64,000 nt of DNA, taken from NCBI GenBank assembly GCA_040766985.1, contig JAXGPL010000011.1, positions 1 to 64,000 of the forward strand. Reading direction: 5' to 3'. Origin of the DNA: JAXGPL01 sp040766985. GTDB taxonomy: Bacteria; Bacillota; Sulfobacillia; JAUYEG01. Below are positions 9,564 to 18,089 of the stretch, in pieces. Positions within the stretch are counted from its first letter, which is position 1. Every line of letters starts with the position of its first letter. Below the pieces are notes generated by a model. That model saw nothing but the letters and a program-made list of their open reading frames with translations, did not search any database and was not told the DNA's origin. Position numbers and translations under genes: made by a program.

Positions 9564-10664
9564 ATGCAGATCAGCGGCTCTCAGATCACTATGTCAACGG
9601 CCCATACCCTGCGCAAACAGCACACGGAGAGGGAAACCCTTCACCTCCGCCGCGGGACTGCGCCGGCCATGGGACCGACTGTCGTTACGTTGTCCTTTGA
9701 CCGTGGCTTGGACACCGTCCGGGTTTCGGCAGAAGCCCGCCGCCTGGCCGCAGCCGCGAAATCTCAGTCGTCAAACAAGGCTGACCCGGCCCGCGAGGCC
9801 ACATGTCGGCTGTCATGCGAAGAAGCCAGGCTCCAGGTGGTCGTACTGACGATCGAGAAGCTGACCGGGCGGAAGGTGAAGACAATCAGCCTTCGCGAGT
9901 TGGCGGACCGGGTGGCAGCCCGGGATTCTGCATCACCCCAGGACGCAACTGCCGCCGGCAGGCCTATTGCGCAATCCGGCTCCTCTCCGGGAGCAGCGTC
10001 TTTTGCCTACGAGCGTACGCAAACCCTTCGCGAACAGGAGCGTCTTGAGTTCCGGGCCGCCGGGCGGGTGACGACAGCGGACGGTGTGGAGATCGAGTTC
10101 CAGATCGAAATATCCATGGAGCGCGAGGTGCTGCTCCAGCAGAGCGTCCTGTTCCTGGGTGAGCGTCAGACGCAGGATCCGCTGGTGGTCAACTTCGCCG
10201 GGCAGAGTGTTGCTCTGACGCCCGACGCCGCCGCGGTCGATATCGACCAGGACGGCACAGCAGATCAACTGCATAAGCTTGCGTACGGTTCCGGCTACCT
10301 CGTCCTTGACAGCGATGGCGACGGCCGGATCACCTCGGGCGAGGAGCTGTTCGGACCGGTTTCGGGAGATGGATTTGCCGAACTGGCCTCTCACGATGCC
10401 GACAACAACGGGTGGATCGACGCGGGCGATGCCATCTACGCCCGGCTCCGCCTTTGGCACTTTGATGATCGCGGAGACGGGCATCTCAGTACGCTTGCCG
10501 AATGCGGCGTAGGGGCGATCTATCTGCAGAGCCTGGTGACCCCGTTTGAACTGCACGCCGCCGGTGATCCCGGGCAAGCTGCAGGGCAGCTTCGCTCAAC
10601 CGGCGTGTTTGTCGGACTGGACAAGCGTGTCGGGACCGTGCAGCAGTTCGACGTGCTGATCTGA
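9564..10664 (+). CDS. EF-hand (calcium-binding) protein
   Basis: The open frame begins upstream, but the family-like N-terminus is MQISGSQITMSTAHT, so ATG 9564 is preferred; this gives 366 residues. The Shine-Dalgarno is weak at this ATG, while a strong AAAGGAGGG sits about 25 bases upstream without a standard start. The middle contains an NFAGQSVALTP / VDIDQDGTADQL stretch. Two EF-hand loops follow: DSDGDGRITSGEE (about residues 249-261) and DADNNGWIDAGD (about 279-290). No signal peptide or membrane helix is seen. Similar proteins occur in many bacteria and are of unknown role; Ca2+ binding is predicted from the loop residues. It stands alone between the antiporter operon and the ligase-acyltransferase pair. 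Confidence 0.75.
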   Translation: MQISGSQITMSTAHTLRKQHTERETLHLRRGTAPAMGPTVVTLSFDRGLDTVRVSAEARRLAAAAKSQSSNKADPAREATCRLSCEEARLQVVVLTIEKLTGRKVKTISLRELADRVAARDSASPQDATAAGRPIAQSGSSPGAASFAYERTQTLREQERLEFRAAGRVTTADGVEIEFQIEISMEREVLLQQSVLFLGERQTQDPLVVNFAGQSVALTPDAAAVDIDQDGTADQLHKLAYGSGYLVLDSDGDGRITSGEELFGPVSGDGFAELASHDADNNGWIDAGDAIYARLRLWHFDDRGDGHLSTLAECGVGAIYLQSLVTPFELHAAGDPGQAAGQLRSTGVFVGLDKRVGTVQQFDVLI

Positions 10665-10840
10665 GGCGGACGGCTATCGCCTGCTGTAATGATCTGGACT
10701 CCCGCGCCGGCTGCGGCGCGAAGGAGGTCGTCCCGGGTTTCCCGAAGCACGGTGAGTATGATCGCATCGCGCCGATCGCCGCCCCCGCCTCTGTCGACGT
10801 CCTGGGCGCCTTGTACTGAGGCAATCCGGGGGCGTCAAGT

Positions 10841-12220
10841 ATGAGCGCTTCGCTCCGGGAGTACTTCTCAGACTTCGAGACACGTAGCTTTCTGCTCTTC
10901 TACCTGCTCTCCAAATACCGGTTTAAATATTACTCGATAGGCCAGATTCAGCGATACCAGCAGCGCAGAATGGCGGGCGTCGTGCGGTACGCGGTGAACC
11001 GCTCCCGCTTCTTCAAAGACCACTACGAGGGCTTTGACCTGCGCTTCCCGTTGCTGTTGCCCACCGTTAACAAGAAGATCATGATGGACAACCTGACGGA
11101 CTACAACACCGCGGGCCTTACCAAGGAACAGATCCTTGGCTTTTGCCTTGACGTCGAGAAGAGCAGGGACTTCTCGCGGCGCCTCAGCGGACTCAATGTT
11201 GGCATGTCCTCCGGCACGAGCGGCAACAAGGGCGTGGAGATCGTCTCGCGGCGCGAGGAGAGCTACATGAAGGCAGCCTTGCTGGCCCGCTTCGACTTCC
11301 CGCGGGGAGAGAAGATCAACCTTGCGTTTATCCTCAGGGTCAGCTCTCCCGCGTTCAACCTCGATATCCTCGGGCACCGGCTGACTTACATTAGTCAGCT
11401 GGGGTCGATCGTTGACATTCGCAGGCAACTGGCCGAACTGCATCCCAACGTGCTCTCCGGGCCCCCCTCGATGCTCAGGATCATCGCCGGGGAGGTCGCG
11501 GAGGGGCGGCTACGCATCGCGCCCAAGCGGGTGGTTTCCTATGCGGAAGTCCTCTACCCCGATGTCAAGGCTTACCTGGCCAGCGTCTTTCAGTGTCCAA
11601 TCCACGAAATCTATAAGTGCACCGAGGGCCCGATCGCGATCACCTGCAGCCATGGAAGTCTACACATCAACGAGGACCTTGTTCTTGTGGAAACCCTCAA
11701 TGACGATGGCACCCCGACGCGACCCGGCGAACCGTGCCGGAAGCTGATCGTGACCGACCTGCACCGGCAGGTCCAGCCAATCATCCGCTACGAGTTGAAC
11801 GACATCATCACCATCAGCCCTCACCGGTGCCCCTGCGGTTCTCCGTTCAGGGTCATCGAGCGGATCCAGGGGCGGTCCGACGACCTGTTCTGGGCCAGGA
11901 GCGCTGCGACCGGGGAGTGGCAGTTCATCTTCCCCGACTACATCAGCAGGGCGATCATCACCTCGTCGGAGATGATTGACGAATACCAGGCCATCCAGAC
12001 GTCTCCGTCCTCCGTTCTGGTGCGCATCAAACTGAAGGAACCCGCACGGGAGAACGCGTTCGAGAGCGAGGCGCTGGTGGCCGGCGTGGCTGGGGTCTTC
12101 GGCGGCTACCGCTGCGAGATACCGACGGTGGATGTGCGTTTCGAAGCGCCCGAGGCCAACCTGCGCTCAGGCAAGCTAACCAGAATCCGGAGGGACTTTG
12201 ATCTGGAGGATCACCGTTGA
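10841..12220 (+). CDS. PaaK-like adenylate-forming ligase
   Basis: A 459-residue soluble protein of the phenylacetate-CoA ligase / F390 synthetase / CapK group in the ANL superfamily. The P-loop-like SSGTSGNKG lies at about residues 125-133. LSGPPSMLRIIAGE and YKCTEGPIA follow, then the ATP/adenylate region D.HRQVQPIIRYELNDI and a Cys-containing CPCGSPF. PaaK-type enzymes activate aromatic or aliphatic carboxylates as acyl-AMP. The next gene, a membrane acyltransferase, starts inside this gene's stop codon region (four-base overlap), suggesting the activated acyl group is passed to a membrane or surface acceptor. Substrate is unknown. Confidence 0.8.
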   Translation: MSASLREYFSDFETRSFLLFYLLSKYRFKYYSIGQIQRYQQRRMAGVVRYAVNRSRFFKDHYEGFDLRFPLLLPTVNKKIMMDNLTDYNTAGLTKEQILGFCLDVEKSRDFSRRLSGLNVGMSSGTSGNKGVEIVSRREESYMKAALLARFDFPRGEKINLAFILRVSSPAFNLDILGHRLTYISQLGSIVDIRRQLAELHPNVLSGPPSMLRIIAGEVAEGRLRIAPKRVVSYAEVLYPDVKAYLASVFQCPIHEIYKCTEGPIAITCSHGSLHINEDLVLVETLNDDGTPTRPGEPCRKLIVTDLHRQVQPIIRYELNDIITISPHRCPCGSPFRVIERIQGRSDDLFWARSAATGEWQFIFPDYISRAIITSSEMIDEYQAIQTSPSSVLVRIKLKEPARENAFESEALVAGVAGVFGGYRCEIPTVDVRFEAPEANLRSGKLTRIRRDFDLEDHR

Positions 12221-13419
12221 CCGAGAACCGCCGGATCCGCTCGCTGGACCTTCTCAGGGGTATCGCGATGGTGTTCGTGATCCTCTTTCATTCGGCGATC
12301 TACAACTTCGCCAACATCCACAAGATCGACTTCAGCGATCCGCCGCCGCTGATTGTGCTGATGAGCTTCATGGCTCTCTGGGGCGGGGTCTTTATCGTCT
12401 ACTCCATGACCGTCAACGCCCATATGCTGGCAACGCGAATCGAAGAGGGTGGCGGCCCCGCGGCGGTCCGGCACCTCGCCTATGGCGCCGCCGCCTATCT
12501 CGGCCTGCACTATCTGCTGAACATCTTTCTCGGCCGCTGGAACGTGGATTTCGTCAACAACCGGCCGGACATGACCTTGGTGGCGAGCGCCCTGCGCCGC
12601 ACCGGAGCCGGCCTGCCGCCAGTCAGGGAGCTGTTTGAGGGCTCGTCGCTCTCGACGGTCGGGCTGAACCTGATCTTGGATTCCGTGCTCCTCTATGCGC
12701 TCCTCCGCGGTCGGAGGGAGATGAAGCGCATTTACTGGATTCTCGGGTCCTCGGGGATGGCCGTTACGCTGGTTTCATTTGTCAGGGTGGGGGCCTACGA
12801 TATGTTCGTCAGGGCTCAGGAGGCCGGCAACTTCCTCCTGTCGTTGGCAGGCAGCTTTGTCCTCGCCAACCCCTACCCGCTCCTGCCGTACCTGGGATAT
12901 GGCCTGTTTGGTGCGCTGATTGGGTTGATGATCCACAACCGGCGCGCCGATCTCCTCAAGAAGGTGATCTTGCCGCTCGGGTGCTTCTTCCTGTTGGCCG
13001 GGGTCATTGGCATGACCAGGTTCGACAAGACCATATCCACGCCGGACTACTTCTGGCAGTTCAAGACGGTTCTTGAGCTTGGAATATTCCTGCTGCTGGT
13101 CCCCGGCGCCTATTTGCTGTTTGAGCGCAGCGAGCGCTTGCTTGCCGGGGCGCAGGTCGTGATGCTGTTCAGCAGGGTCAGCCTGACGGTTTACATGCTC
13201 GAAACCACCTTGTCAGAGGTCTTGCGTATCTGCGCCGGCCGGGTCGTCCCCGGGTGGGATCAGTCGATCAGTGGCTGCCTTGGTTTCGGCGCGCTTAATG
13301 TCCTGGTTTGGGCCGTTATCCTCGGGCTGTGGCACCACAGTGGTTTCCGGTACAGCCTGGAATACCTCTGGGTCAAAGGGTTCGCGCGAGCGGGCAAGCG
13401 GTCGACAAAGCTCCGATAG
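12217..13419 (+). CDS. Membrane acyltransferase, DUF1624/HGSNAT-like
   Basis: A 400-residue protein with about ten membrane helices. It starts with the motif RIRSLDLLRGIAMVFVILFHS, whose SLDLLRG...H pattern is typical of the heparan-glucosaminide N-acetyltransferase catalytic-like (DUF1624) and acyltransferase-3 groups. The TTG start at 12217 overlaps the upstream ligase stop. Such proteins transfer acyl groups across or at the membrane to sugars or other surface molecules. With the adjacent PaaK-like ligase it forms a plausible activate-and-transfer pair. An alternative is a DUF418-type membrane protein with the same N-terminal signature. Confidence 0.7.
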   Translation: MTENRRIRSLDLLRGIAMVFVILFHSAIYNFANIHKIDFSDPPPLIVLMSFMALWGGVFIVYSMTVNAHMLATRIEEGGGPAAVRHLAYGAAAYLGLHYLLNIFLGRWNVDFVNNRPDMTLVASALRRTGAGLPPVRELFEGSSLSTVGLNLILDSVLLYALLRGRREMKRIYWILGSSGMAVTLVSFVRVGAYDMFVRAQEAGNFLLSLAGSFVLANPYPLLPYLGYGLFGALIGLMIHNRRADLLKKVILPLGCFFLLAGVIGMTRFDKTISTPDYFWQFKTVLELGIFLLLVPGAYLLFERSERLLAGAQVVMLFSRVSLTVYMLETTLSEVLRICAGRVVPGWDQSISGCLGFGALNVLVWAVILGLWHHSGFRYSLEYLWVKGFARAGKRSTKLR

Positions 13420-13538
13420 CGGCCCCCCAAGGGCATCGTCAGGCCCAATCCACAGTCCATCGGGCTCCGTTCGTCCTCGTCCCCCGATATGCGGGGCTTG
13501 CCACATCCGCCGTTCTCTCAGCTACCCCGGCCGAATAA

Positions 13539-13558
13539 GGTATGTCCGCGGACATACC
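13539..13558. promoter_or_regulatory. Perfect 20-bp palindrome upstream of cassette B, candidate operator
   Basis: The sequence GGTATGTCCGCGGACATACC is perfectly self-complementary with no spacer. It lies about 150 bases before the TTG start of cassette B gene 1, in the 287-base gap after the acyltransferase gene. A spacer-free palindrome of this length fits a dimeric regulator site better than a terminator. The regulator is unknown, and no copy was noticed upstream of cassette A. Confidence 0.5.
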
Positions 13559-13706
13559 ACAGGGGCCGTCCGTTCTCCGGCCGAGGGAGGTGGTGACCGG
13601 CAACCAACCCGCCAACTACCCTGCTTCATCCTGGTCCGTACTGACGGCAACAGCGCCTTCCGTCACCAGAGTCCCAGGTTACTAAAGTGCGGAGGAGGGA
13701 GACAAG

Positions 13707-14495
13707 TTGTTCTACACCGCAAAAACCCTGAGCCTGCTGATCCTGGCGGCATTTTGCGGCGTGATCTACTACCAGATCCGCCGGCAGCAGGGTGGGGCGC
13801 CGATACCCTGGACCAAGAACATCCCTGGATTGGCCGCGATCGATGAGGCAATCGGCCGAGCGACCGAAATGGGCAGGCCGATCCATTTCTCACCCGGTAT
13901 CGGCGGGATTACCGACGAAGAGGCCGGCCAGGTGCTGGCAGGTCTCCAATACCTGAGTTACCTGGCAGAACAGTCCGGCAAGTACAACGTCAAGCTCATT
14001 GCCACGATGCGTAATCCCTCGGTCTACACAATGGCCGAGGAAATCGCCAAAGAGGGCTTTGCCCGGGCGAACGCGATGGACCAATACACACCTGAGACAG
14101 TGCGGTTCATCTCCGACGCGCAGATGGCCTATGCGGCAGGGGTGCTCGGCATCTTCAACCGCGAGAAGCCCGCCGCGAACGTGATGATCGGAGCATGGTA
14201 CGCCGAAACCATGATGCTCGCGGAGGCCGCTGCCGACGCCGGAGCCATCTCGATCGGTGGGACGGCGCGGCTCTTCCAGATCCCTTACCTCGTTGTCAGC
14301 TGCGACTATGTCCTGATCGGCGAAGAGATCTATGCCGGCGGGGCTTACCTCGCGAAGGACCGGGTCCAACTCGGGACGCTCGTAGGCCAGGACATCTGCA
14401 AGACTTTCTCCGCAGTTGCCCTTGTGATCGGCGTCCTGCTGGCTACCGCCGGGGTCAAAGCATTCTCCGATCTCCTCGGCAACTACGGCAAGTGA
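13707..14495 (+). CDS. Cassette B gene 1: DUF6754-type membrane-anchored protein
   Basis: A 262-residue protein starting at TTG 13707 behind GGAGGAGGGAG. The N-terminal membrane helix (about residues 6-24) precedes a soluble domain beginning AAIDEAIGRATEMGRPIHFSPG. Conserved blocks include GVLGIFNREKPAANVMIG, VSCDYVLIGEE and GGAYLAKD; a C-terminal helix follows (about 233-252). The same blocks occur in cassette A gene 1. The invariant CDY and GEE residues are candidates for a functional site. The family is uncharacterised. It leads a four-gene operon with 15-32-base gaps or overlaps; a 20-bp palindrome upstream may control it. Confidence 0.85.
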   Translation: MFYTAKTLSLLILAAFCGVIYYQIRRQQGGAPIPWTKNIPGLAAIDEAIGRATEMGRPIHFSPGIGGITDEEAGQVLAGLQYLSYLAEQSGKYNVKLIATMRNPSVYTMAEEIAKEGFARANAMDQYTPETVRFISDAQMAYAAGVLGIFNREKPAANVMIGAWYAETMMLAEAAADAGAISIGGTARLFQIPYLVVSCDYVLIGEEIYAGGAYLAKDRVQLGTLVGQDICKTFSAVALVIGVLLATAGVKAFSDLLGNYGK

Positions 14496-14510
14496 GAGGG
14501 GTGGGGACAG

Positions 14511-15140
14511 ATGAGTAGGACTGCACCATTCGTGATTGTCGCAGCCGTAGGGGTGTTGATGATCATCGAAGGCTTTTTCAACGTGCCGGCGGTCAATTCG
14601 CTGGCCAGCCAGGTTCGACAATGGGCGATCATCGTCGCCGCCTTTGCTCTCGGATTGGCCGCGGTGAACCTGATCCGGTTCCACACCATCCGCCTGGTGC
14701 GAAGGCAAAAAGGGTGGTACCACAACGCTGCCTGTCTGGCCGTATTGTTGGCCTTTGCCGTTGGCGGCATATTGCACGGGACAAAGCACCCTGTCTACAC
14801 CTTCTACTACAACAACCTGTACTCGCCGCTGGCGACGGCAACGATGGGGCTGACCATCTTCTTCATCGCCACGGCAGCGTACCGGGCGATCGTGATCCGC
14901 AACATCGAAGCCGGCATCCTGTTGGTTGCGGCGACGTTCATTATGCTGGCGAACGTTCCGATCGGTGAAGCCATCTGGTCCAAGATCCCGGCGATCGCCA
15001 ACTACATCAACACCATCCCCAACATGGCGGGGCAGCGCGGCATCCTTATAACCAGTGCCATCGGGTCGATCGCCTTTGGCCTCCGTGTCCTCCTCGGCCT
15101 CGAGCGCACGCAGTTCGGCGCCGGTGCCGGAGGCTCGTGA
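14511..15140 (+). CDS. Cassette B gene 2: six-TM membrane protein of unknown function
   Basis: A 209-residue hydrophobic protein with about six helices, intact counterpart of 3540-4208. Conserved elements are FALGLAAVNLIR, NLYSPLATATMGL, RNIEAGILLVAATFIMLANVPIGEAIWSKIP, and NMAGQRGILITSAIGSIAFGLRVLLGLER. Helices 4-6 are the best conserved, which suggests an interaction or transport path there. It starts 15 bases after gene 1 behind GAGAGGGGTGGGG. No known transporter family signature was recognised. Confidence 0.85.
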   Translation: MSRTAPFVIVAAVGVLMIIEGFFNVPAVNSLASQVRQWAIIVAAFALGLAAVNLIRFHTIRLVRRQKGWYHNAACLAVLLAFAVGGILHGTKHPVYTFYYNNLYSPLATATMGLTIFFIATAAYRAIVIRNIEAGILLVAATFIMLANVPIGEAIWSKIPAIANYINTIPNMAGQRGILITSAIGSIAFGLRVLLGLERTQFGAGAGGS

Positions 15141-15172
15141 GCCATGGGATGCAAGGGGGAGGCTGAGTAGCT

Positions 15173-16012
15173 ATGGCTTTCGCGGATTTCATGGCAAAGG
15201 TGCAGCGCGTCGACAACCGGGTGATCCGGATCCTGGTCTTGATCCGCATTGTCGTCCCCTTGGTCAACCCGGTGGCCGTGCCCATGCGGGTTACGCCCGG
15301 CCCCCAGAAACTCTACGACTTCATCGAGCAGATGCAGCCCGGCCAGGTCGTGCTGATGGACCTGTACATGAGTGCGTCGTACCGGGCCAACCTCTACCCG
15401 ATGATCGAGGCGGGCTTCACTCATCTGGTGAGCAAGGGGTGCAAGGTCATCTTCACGGCGACGGCCGTGGAGGGGCCGATGTTCGCCGAAGAGGTCATCC
15501 AGAAGGTCGCGGAGCCGGCCGGCCTGGTCTACGGCATCGACTACGTTCACCTCGGCTATCGCGCCGGAGGCGAAGCCTCTGTCGCGGAGTTCCTGCGCAA
15601 CTTTCATGAGACGTTCCAGACCGACTACCGCGGCAACCCGATCGGGGAACTTGAGCTCATGCAGGGAGTGCACTCGGCCGTGGATCTCTCGCTCGTGCTG
15701 ATGACCTCGACAGGCGGGTACGCCGGTGGCGGCTGGGTGCGTCAACTGGTCCAACCCTACGGCGTACCGCTCGCGGTCAACGTCACCGGCAACATGGCCC
15801 CGTCTCACTACACCTACACGGACTCCGGCCAGATCATGGCGATGGTTGCCGACACCAAGGGAGGAGCCGAGTACGAGACCCTCCTCAAGAGGCCCGGCAG
15901 CGGCCTAGCCATCATGGGCGCCCAAACCTACGCCCACATCCTAGTCCTGCTGTTCATGGTGATCGCCAACGTTGCTTACTTCACCCGGAAGGGAAGGGGT
16001 GAGAAGAAATGA
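15173..16012 (+). CDS. Cassette B gene 3: anchored protein of unknown function
   Basis: A 279-residue protein with an N-terminal hydrophobic segment (IRILVLIRIVVPLVNPV), a soluble domain, and a C-terminal helix (about residues 244-264) followed by a basic tail. The motifs shared with cassette A gene 3 are PLVNP, TDYRGNPI, LMQGVHSAVDLSLVL, and EYETLLKRPGSGLAIMGAQTYAH. It overlaps gene 4 by four bases, so their synthesis is coupled. ATG 15173 follows GGGGAGGCTGAG. Function is unknown; both gene 1 and gene 3 look like single-domain proteins tethered at both ends. Confidence 0.85.
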   Translation: MAFADFMAKVQRVDNRVIRILVLIRIVVPLVNPVAVPMRVTPGPQKLYDFIEQMQPGQVVLMDLYMSASYRANLYPMIEAGFTHLVSKGCKVIFTATAVEGPMFAEEVIQKVAEPAGLVYGIDYVHLGYRAGGEASVAEFLRNFHETFQTDYRGNPIGELELMQGVHSAVDLSLVLMTSTGGYAGGGWVRQLVQPYGVPLAVNVTGNMAPSHYTYTDSGQIMAMVADTKGGAEYETLLKRPGSGLAIMGAQTYAHILVLLFMVIANVAYFTRKGRGEKK

Positions 16013-16599
16013 GCCCAATCTGGGGCATCTGGCTTGCAGCGATCGCCTCCGCGGCAATCTACTCGTACCTGCTCGGCGACAACGACATTTACAAACTGGC
16101 TGAGCACGTGTTCGTGGGAGCAGGCGCGGGACACTCGATCACGGCCGGTTTCGCCAACATCCGGGACTCGGCCTGGAAACCACTCACTCAGGGCGGCAGT
16201 TTCGCCCTCATCATCCCGGTGATCCTCGGGATCATGCTCTATGCGAGATTCACGAAGAAGTACGCCTATCTATCGCGCTGGGCACTGGCGTTGATGGTCG
16301 GCGTGGGGACCGGGGTGTTGATGCGCGGCCTGCCCTCATCGCAGATCATCCAGCAGCTCCGTTCGACCATGCTGCCGCTCAACTCCATCGACAACGTAAT
16401 CATCATCCTGGGCACCTTGGGATCGATCACCTACTTCCTCTTTACGCTCAAGGCCCCCGCGCCCGTCCGGGCCCTAAACGCCCTCGGCCGGTGGGCGATG
16501 ATGGTGTGCTTCGGCGCATCGTTTGGTGCCGCGGTATCCCAGCGTACCAGCCAGGCGGCCGCAACTGTGGAGACCATCATCAAGGCGTTCCGACGGTAG
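16009..16599 (+). CDS. Cassette B gene 4: multi-pass membrane protein of unknown function
   Basis: A 196-residue protein with about five or six membrane helices, the intact homologue of the broken gene at 2044-2663. Recognisable blocks are YKLAEHVFVGAGAGHSI, WKPLTQGG, IPVILGIMLYARF, LMVGVGTG and ITYFLFTLK. The AEH-x-FVG-x-x-AGH motif is kept in both copies and carries two conserved His residues inside or near a helix. It overlaps gene 3 by four bases and ends just before a strong hairpin, so cassette B is a closed four-gene operon. Confidence 0.85.
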   Translation: MSPIWGIWLAAIASAAIYSYLLGDNDIYKLAEHVFVGAGAGHSITAGFANIRDSAWKPLTQGGSFALIIPVILGIMLYARFTKKYAYLSRWALALMVGVGTGVLMRGLPSSQIIQQLRSTMLPLNSIDNVIIILGTLGSITYFLFTLKAPAPVRALNALGRWAMMVCFGASFGAAVSQRTSQAAATVETIIKAFRR

Positions 16600-16615
16600 T
16601 TCAGTGGGAGCGGAG

Positions 16616-16651
16616 GGGAGGGGCGGGCCAGGGGGCCGGCCCGCCCCTCCC
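16616..16651 (+). terminator. GC-rich hairpin after cassette B
   Basis: A perfect 14-bp stem (GGGAGGGGCGGGCC with its complement) closes an 8-base loop, starting 17 bases after the cassette B gene 4 stop. No T-run follows, so it may be a U-less terminator or an mRNA-stabilising hairpin. Confidence 0.6.
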
Positions 16652-16729
16652 GACGTCACGGGCCATCGGCCCGGGAGTGTGGCACCGACCGCGATTGACA
16701 GCCAAAAGACCGAGATTGGAGGAAGAGCG

Positions 16730-18049
16730 TTGTATTTCCACGCACAGAGACGCAATCTTGAGGTGGCCGTAACCGGAGACAGCCTCATTACCAGGCGCCT
16801 TTCGCCCTACACCGAACCGGACTTCCTTGCCCTGCGCGACCTGATCCGGCAGGCCGATGTACGGTTTACGAACCTTGAAGTTGTCCTCGGGGAGGGACTT
16901 CATTACCCCGCGGAATACTGCGGTGGCAACTGGCTCGGCGTGCCGCCGGGCATGGCGGATGAACTGAGCTGGATGGGCTTCAACCTCTTCTCTACCGCGA
17001 ACAACCACGGGGGAGATTTCGGCCCTCTCGGCGTGCTATCGACAATCAAGGAACTGGCGGCGCGGGGCCTCGCGCACGCCGGCGCAGGGGAGAGCCTTAC
17101 CAAGGCCCGCCAACCGGTGTACATGGACCTCGATCCCGGGCGGATCGCGATGGTCGCTGCGACCGCCAGCATTCCGCACGGCCACGCAGCGGGCGAGCAG
17201 CGCCAGGACATGATCGGGAGGCCGGGCGTGAGCCCCCTGCGCAACGAGTTGACCTACAACATCAGCCCTTCCAGTATGAAGGCGCTCAAGGCAGTAGCTC
17301 AGGAGTCCGGAATCGCCGCCGCAGCTACTGAGCGCTCCCAATACCGCGTCGAAAAACCCTTGCCCGAGGACGAGTTTAAGCTCCTCGAGGCCAAGTTCAG
17401 GGTATCGGACCAGCCCGGCATCACCAGCGAACCGAATGCCAGAGACCTTGAAGAGATCCTCAAATGGGTCAGGGACTCGAGGCGGCAGGCAGACTTCTGC
17501 TTTGTCAGCCTCCACGCCCACGACGCCCAGATCCAGATCGTCCGCCCCGCCCAATACGTGGAGAAGTTCTGTCGGGCCTGCGTCGACGCAGGAGCCGACG
17601 CGGTATTCGGCCACGGCCCGCACATCCTCAGGGCGATCGAGATCTATAGGGGCAAGCCCATCTTCTATAGCCTCGGCAACTTCATGATGCAGTCGAGCAC
17701 CCTACAGCATGTTCCGCCGGAGATGTACCACAAGTACGACCTTGACGGATTCGACGCGACGCTTGCCGATGTGTGGGATGCGCGCCTGCAGCGTGAACTG
17801 ATCCGTCAGAAACGCATTTACTACGAATCCGCGCTCGCCCGCGTCAGTATTGAGGGTGGATCTCTCAAAGCCATCAAGCTATACCCGCTTCACCTTGGCA
17901 CGGAGACCTCGCGTCCGCAGCAGGGACGGCCGATCCTCGCCCGCGGCGAAATGGCGGAGAAGATTCTCGGGGATCTGCAGACCCTCTCGGCTCCGTACGG
18001 CACCGAGATCACGATTGACGGCGGGGTAGGGATCGTCCGTCTCGGTTGA
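16730..18049 (+). CDS. CapA-like metallophosphatase
   Basis: TTG 16730 lies behind GGAGGAAG and gives 439 residues; the longer open frame upstream is Pro/Arg-rich non-coding sequence through the cassette B hairpin. The protein shows the CapA / PGA_cap signature: VAVTGDSLI at the N-terminus, FTNLEVVLGEG, STANNHGGDFG, LHAHDAQIQ, GADAVFGHGPH and PIFYSLGNFMM. Asp, Asn and His residues in these blocks are metal ligands in this calcineurin-like fold. CapA relatives act in poly-gamma-glutamate export or modification, but no other cap genes are nearby, so a phosphatase/esterase of unknown substrate is the safest call. No signal peptide is seen. Confidence 0.8.
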   Translation: MYFHAQRRNLEVAVTGDSLITRRLSPYTEPDFLALRDLIRQADVRFTNLEVVLGEGLHYPAEYCGGNWLGVPPGMADELSWMGFNLFSTANNHGGDFGPLGVLSTIKELAARGLAHAGAGESLTKARQPVYMDLDPGRIAMVAATASIPHGHAAGEQRQDMIGRPGVSPLRNELTYNISPSSMKALKAVAQESGIAAAATERSQYRVEKPLPEDEFKLLEAKFRVSDQPGITSEPNARDLEEILKWVRDSRRQADFCFVSLHAHDAQIQIVRPAQYVEKFCRACVDAGADAVFGHGPHILRAIEIYRGKPIFYSLGNFMMQSSTLQHVPPEMYHKYDLDGFDATLADVWDARLQRELIRQKRIYYESALARVSIEGGSLKAIKLYPLHLGTETSRPQQGRPILARGEMAEKILGDLQTLSAPYGTEITIDGGVGIVRLG

Positions 18050-18089
18050 GGGCGGCACACACCAGCACGAGTTGAGGGAGGCAGTTGGT

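Noticed and set aside
13890..14789. Minus-strand open frame of 299 residues over cassette B genes 1 and 2
   Set aside because: It crosses two coupled genes, has no domain character and lacks a ribosome site.
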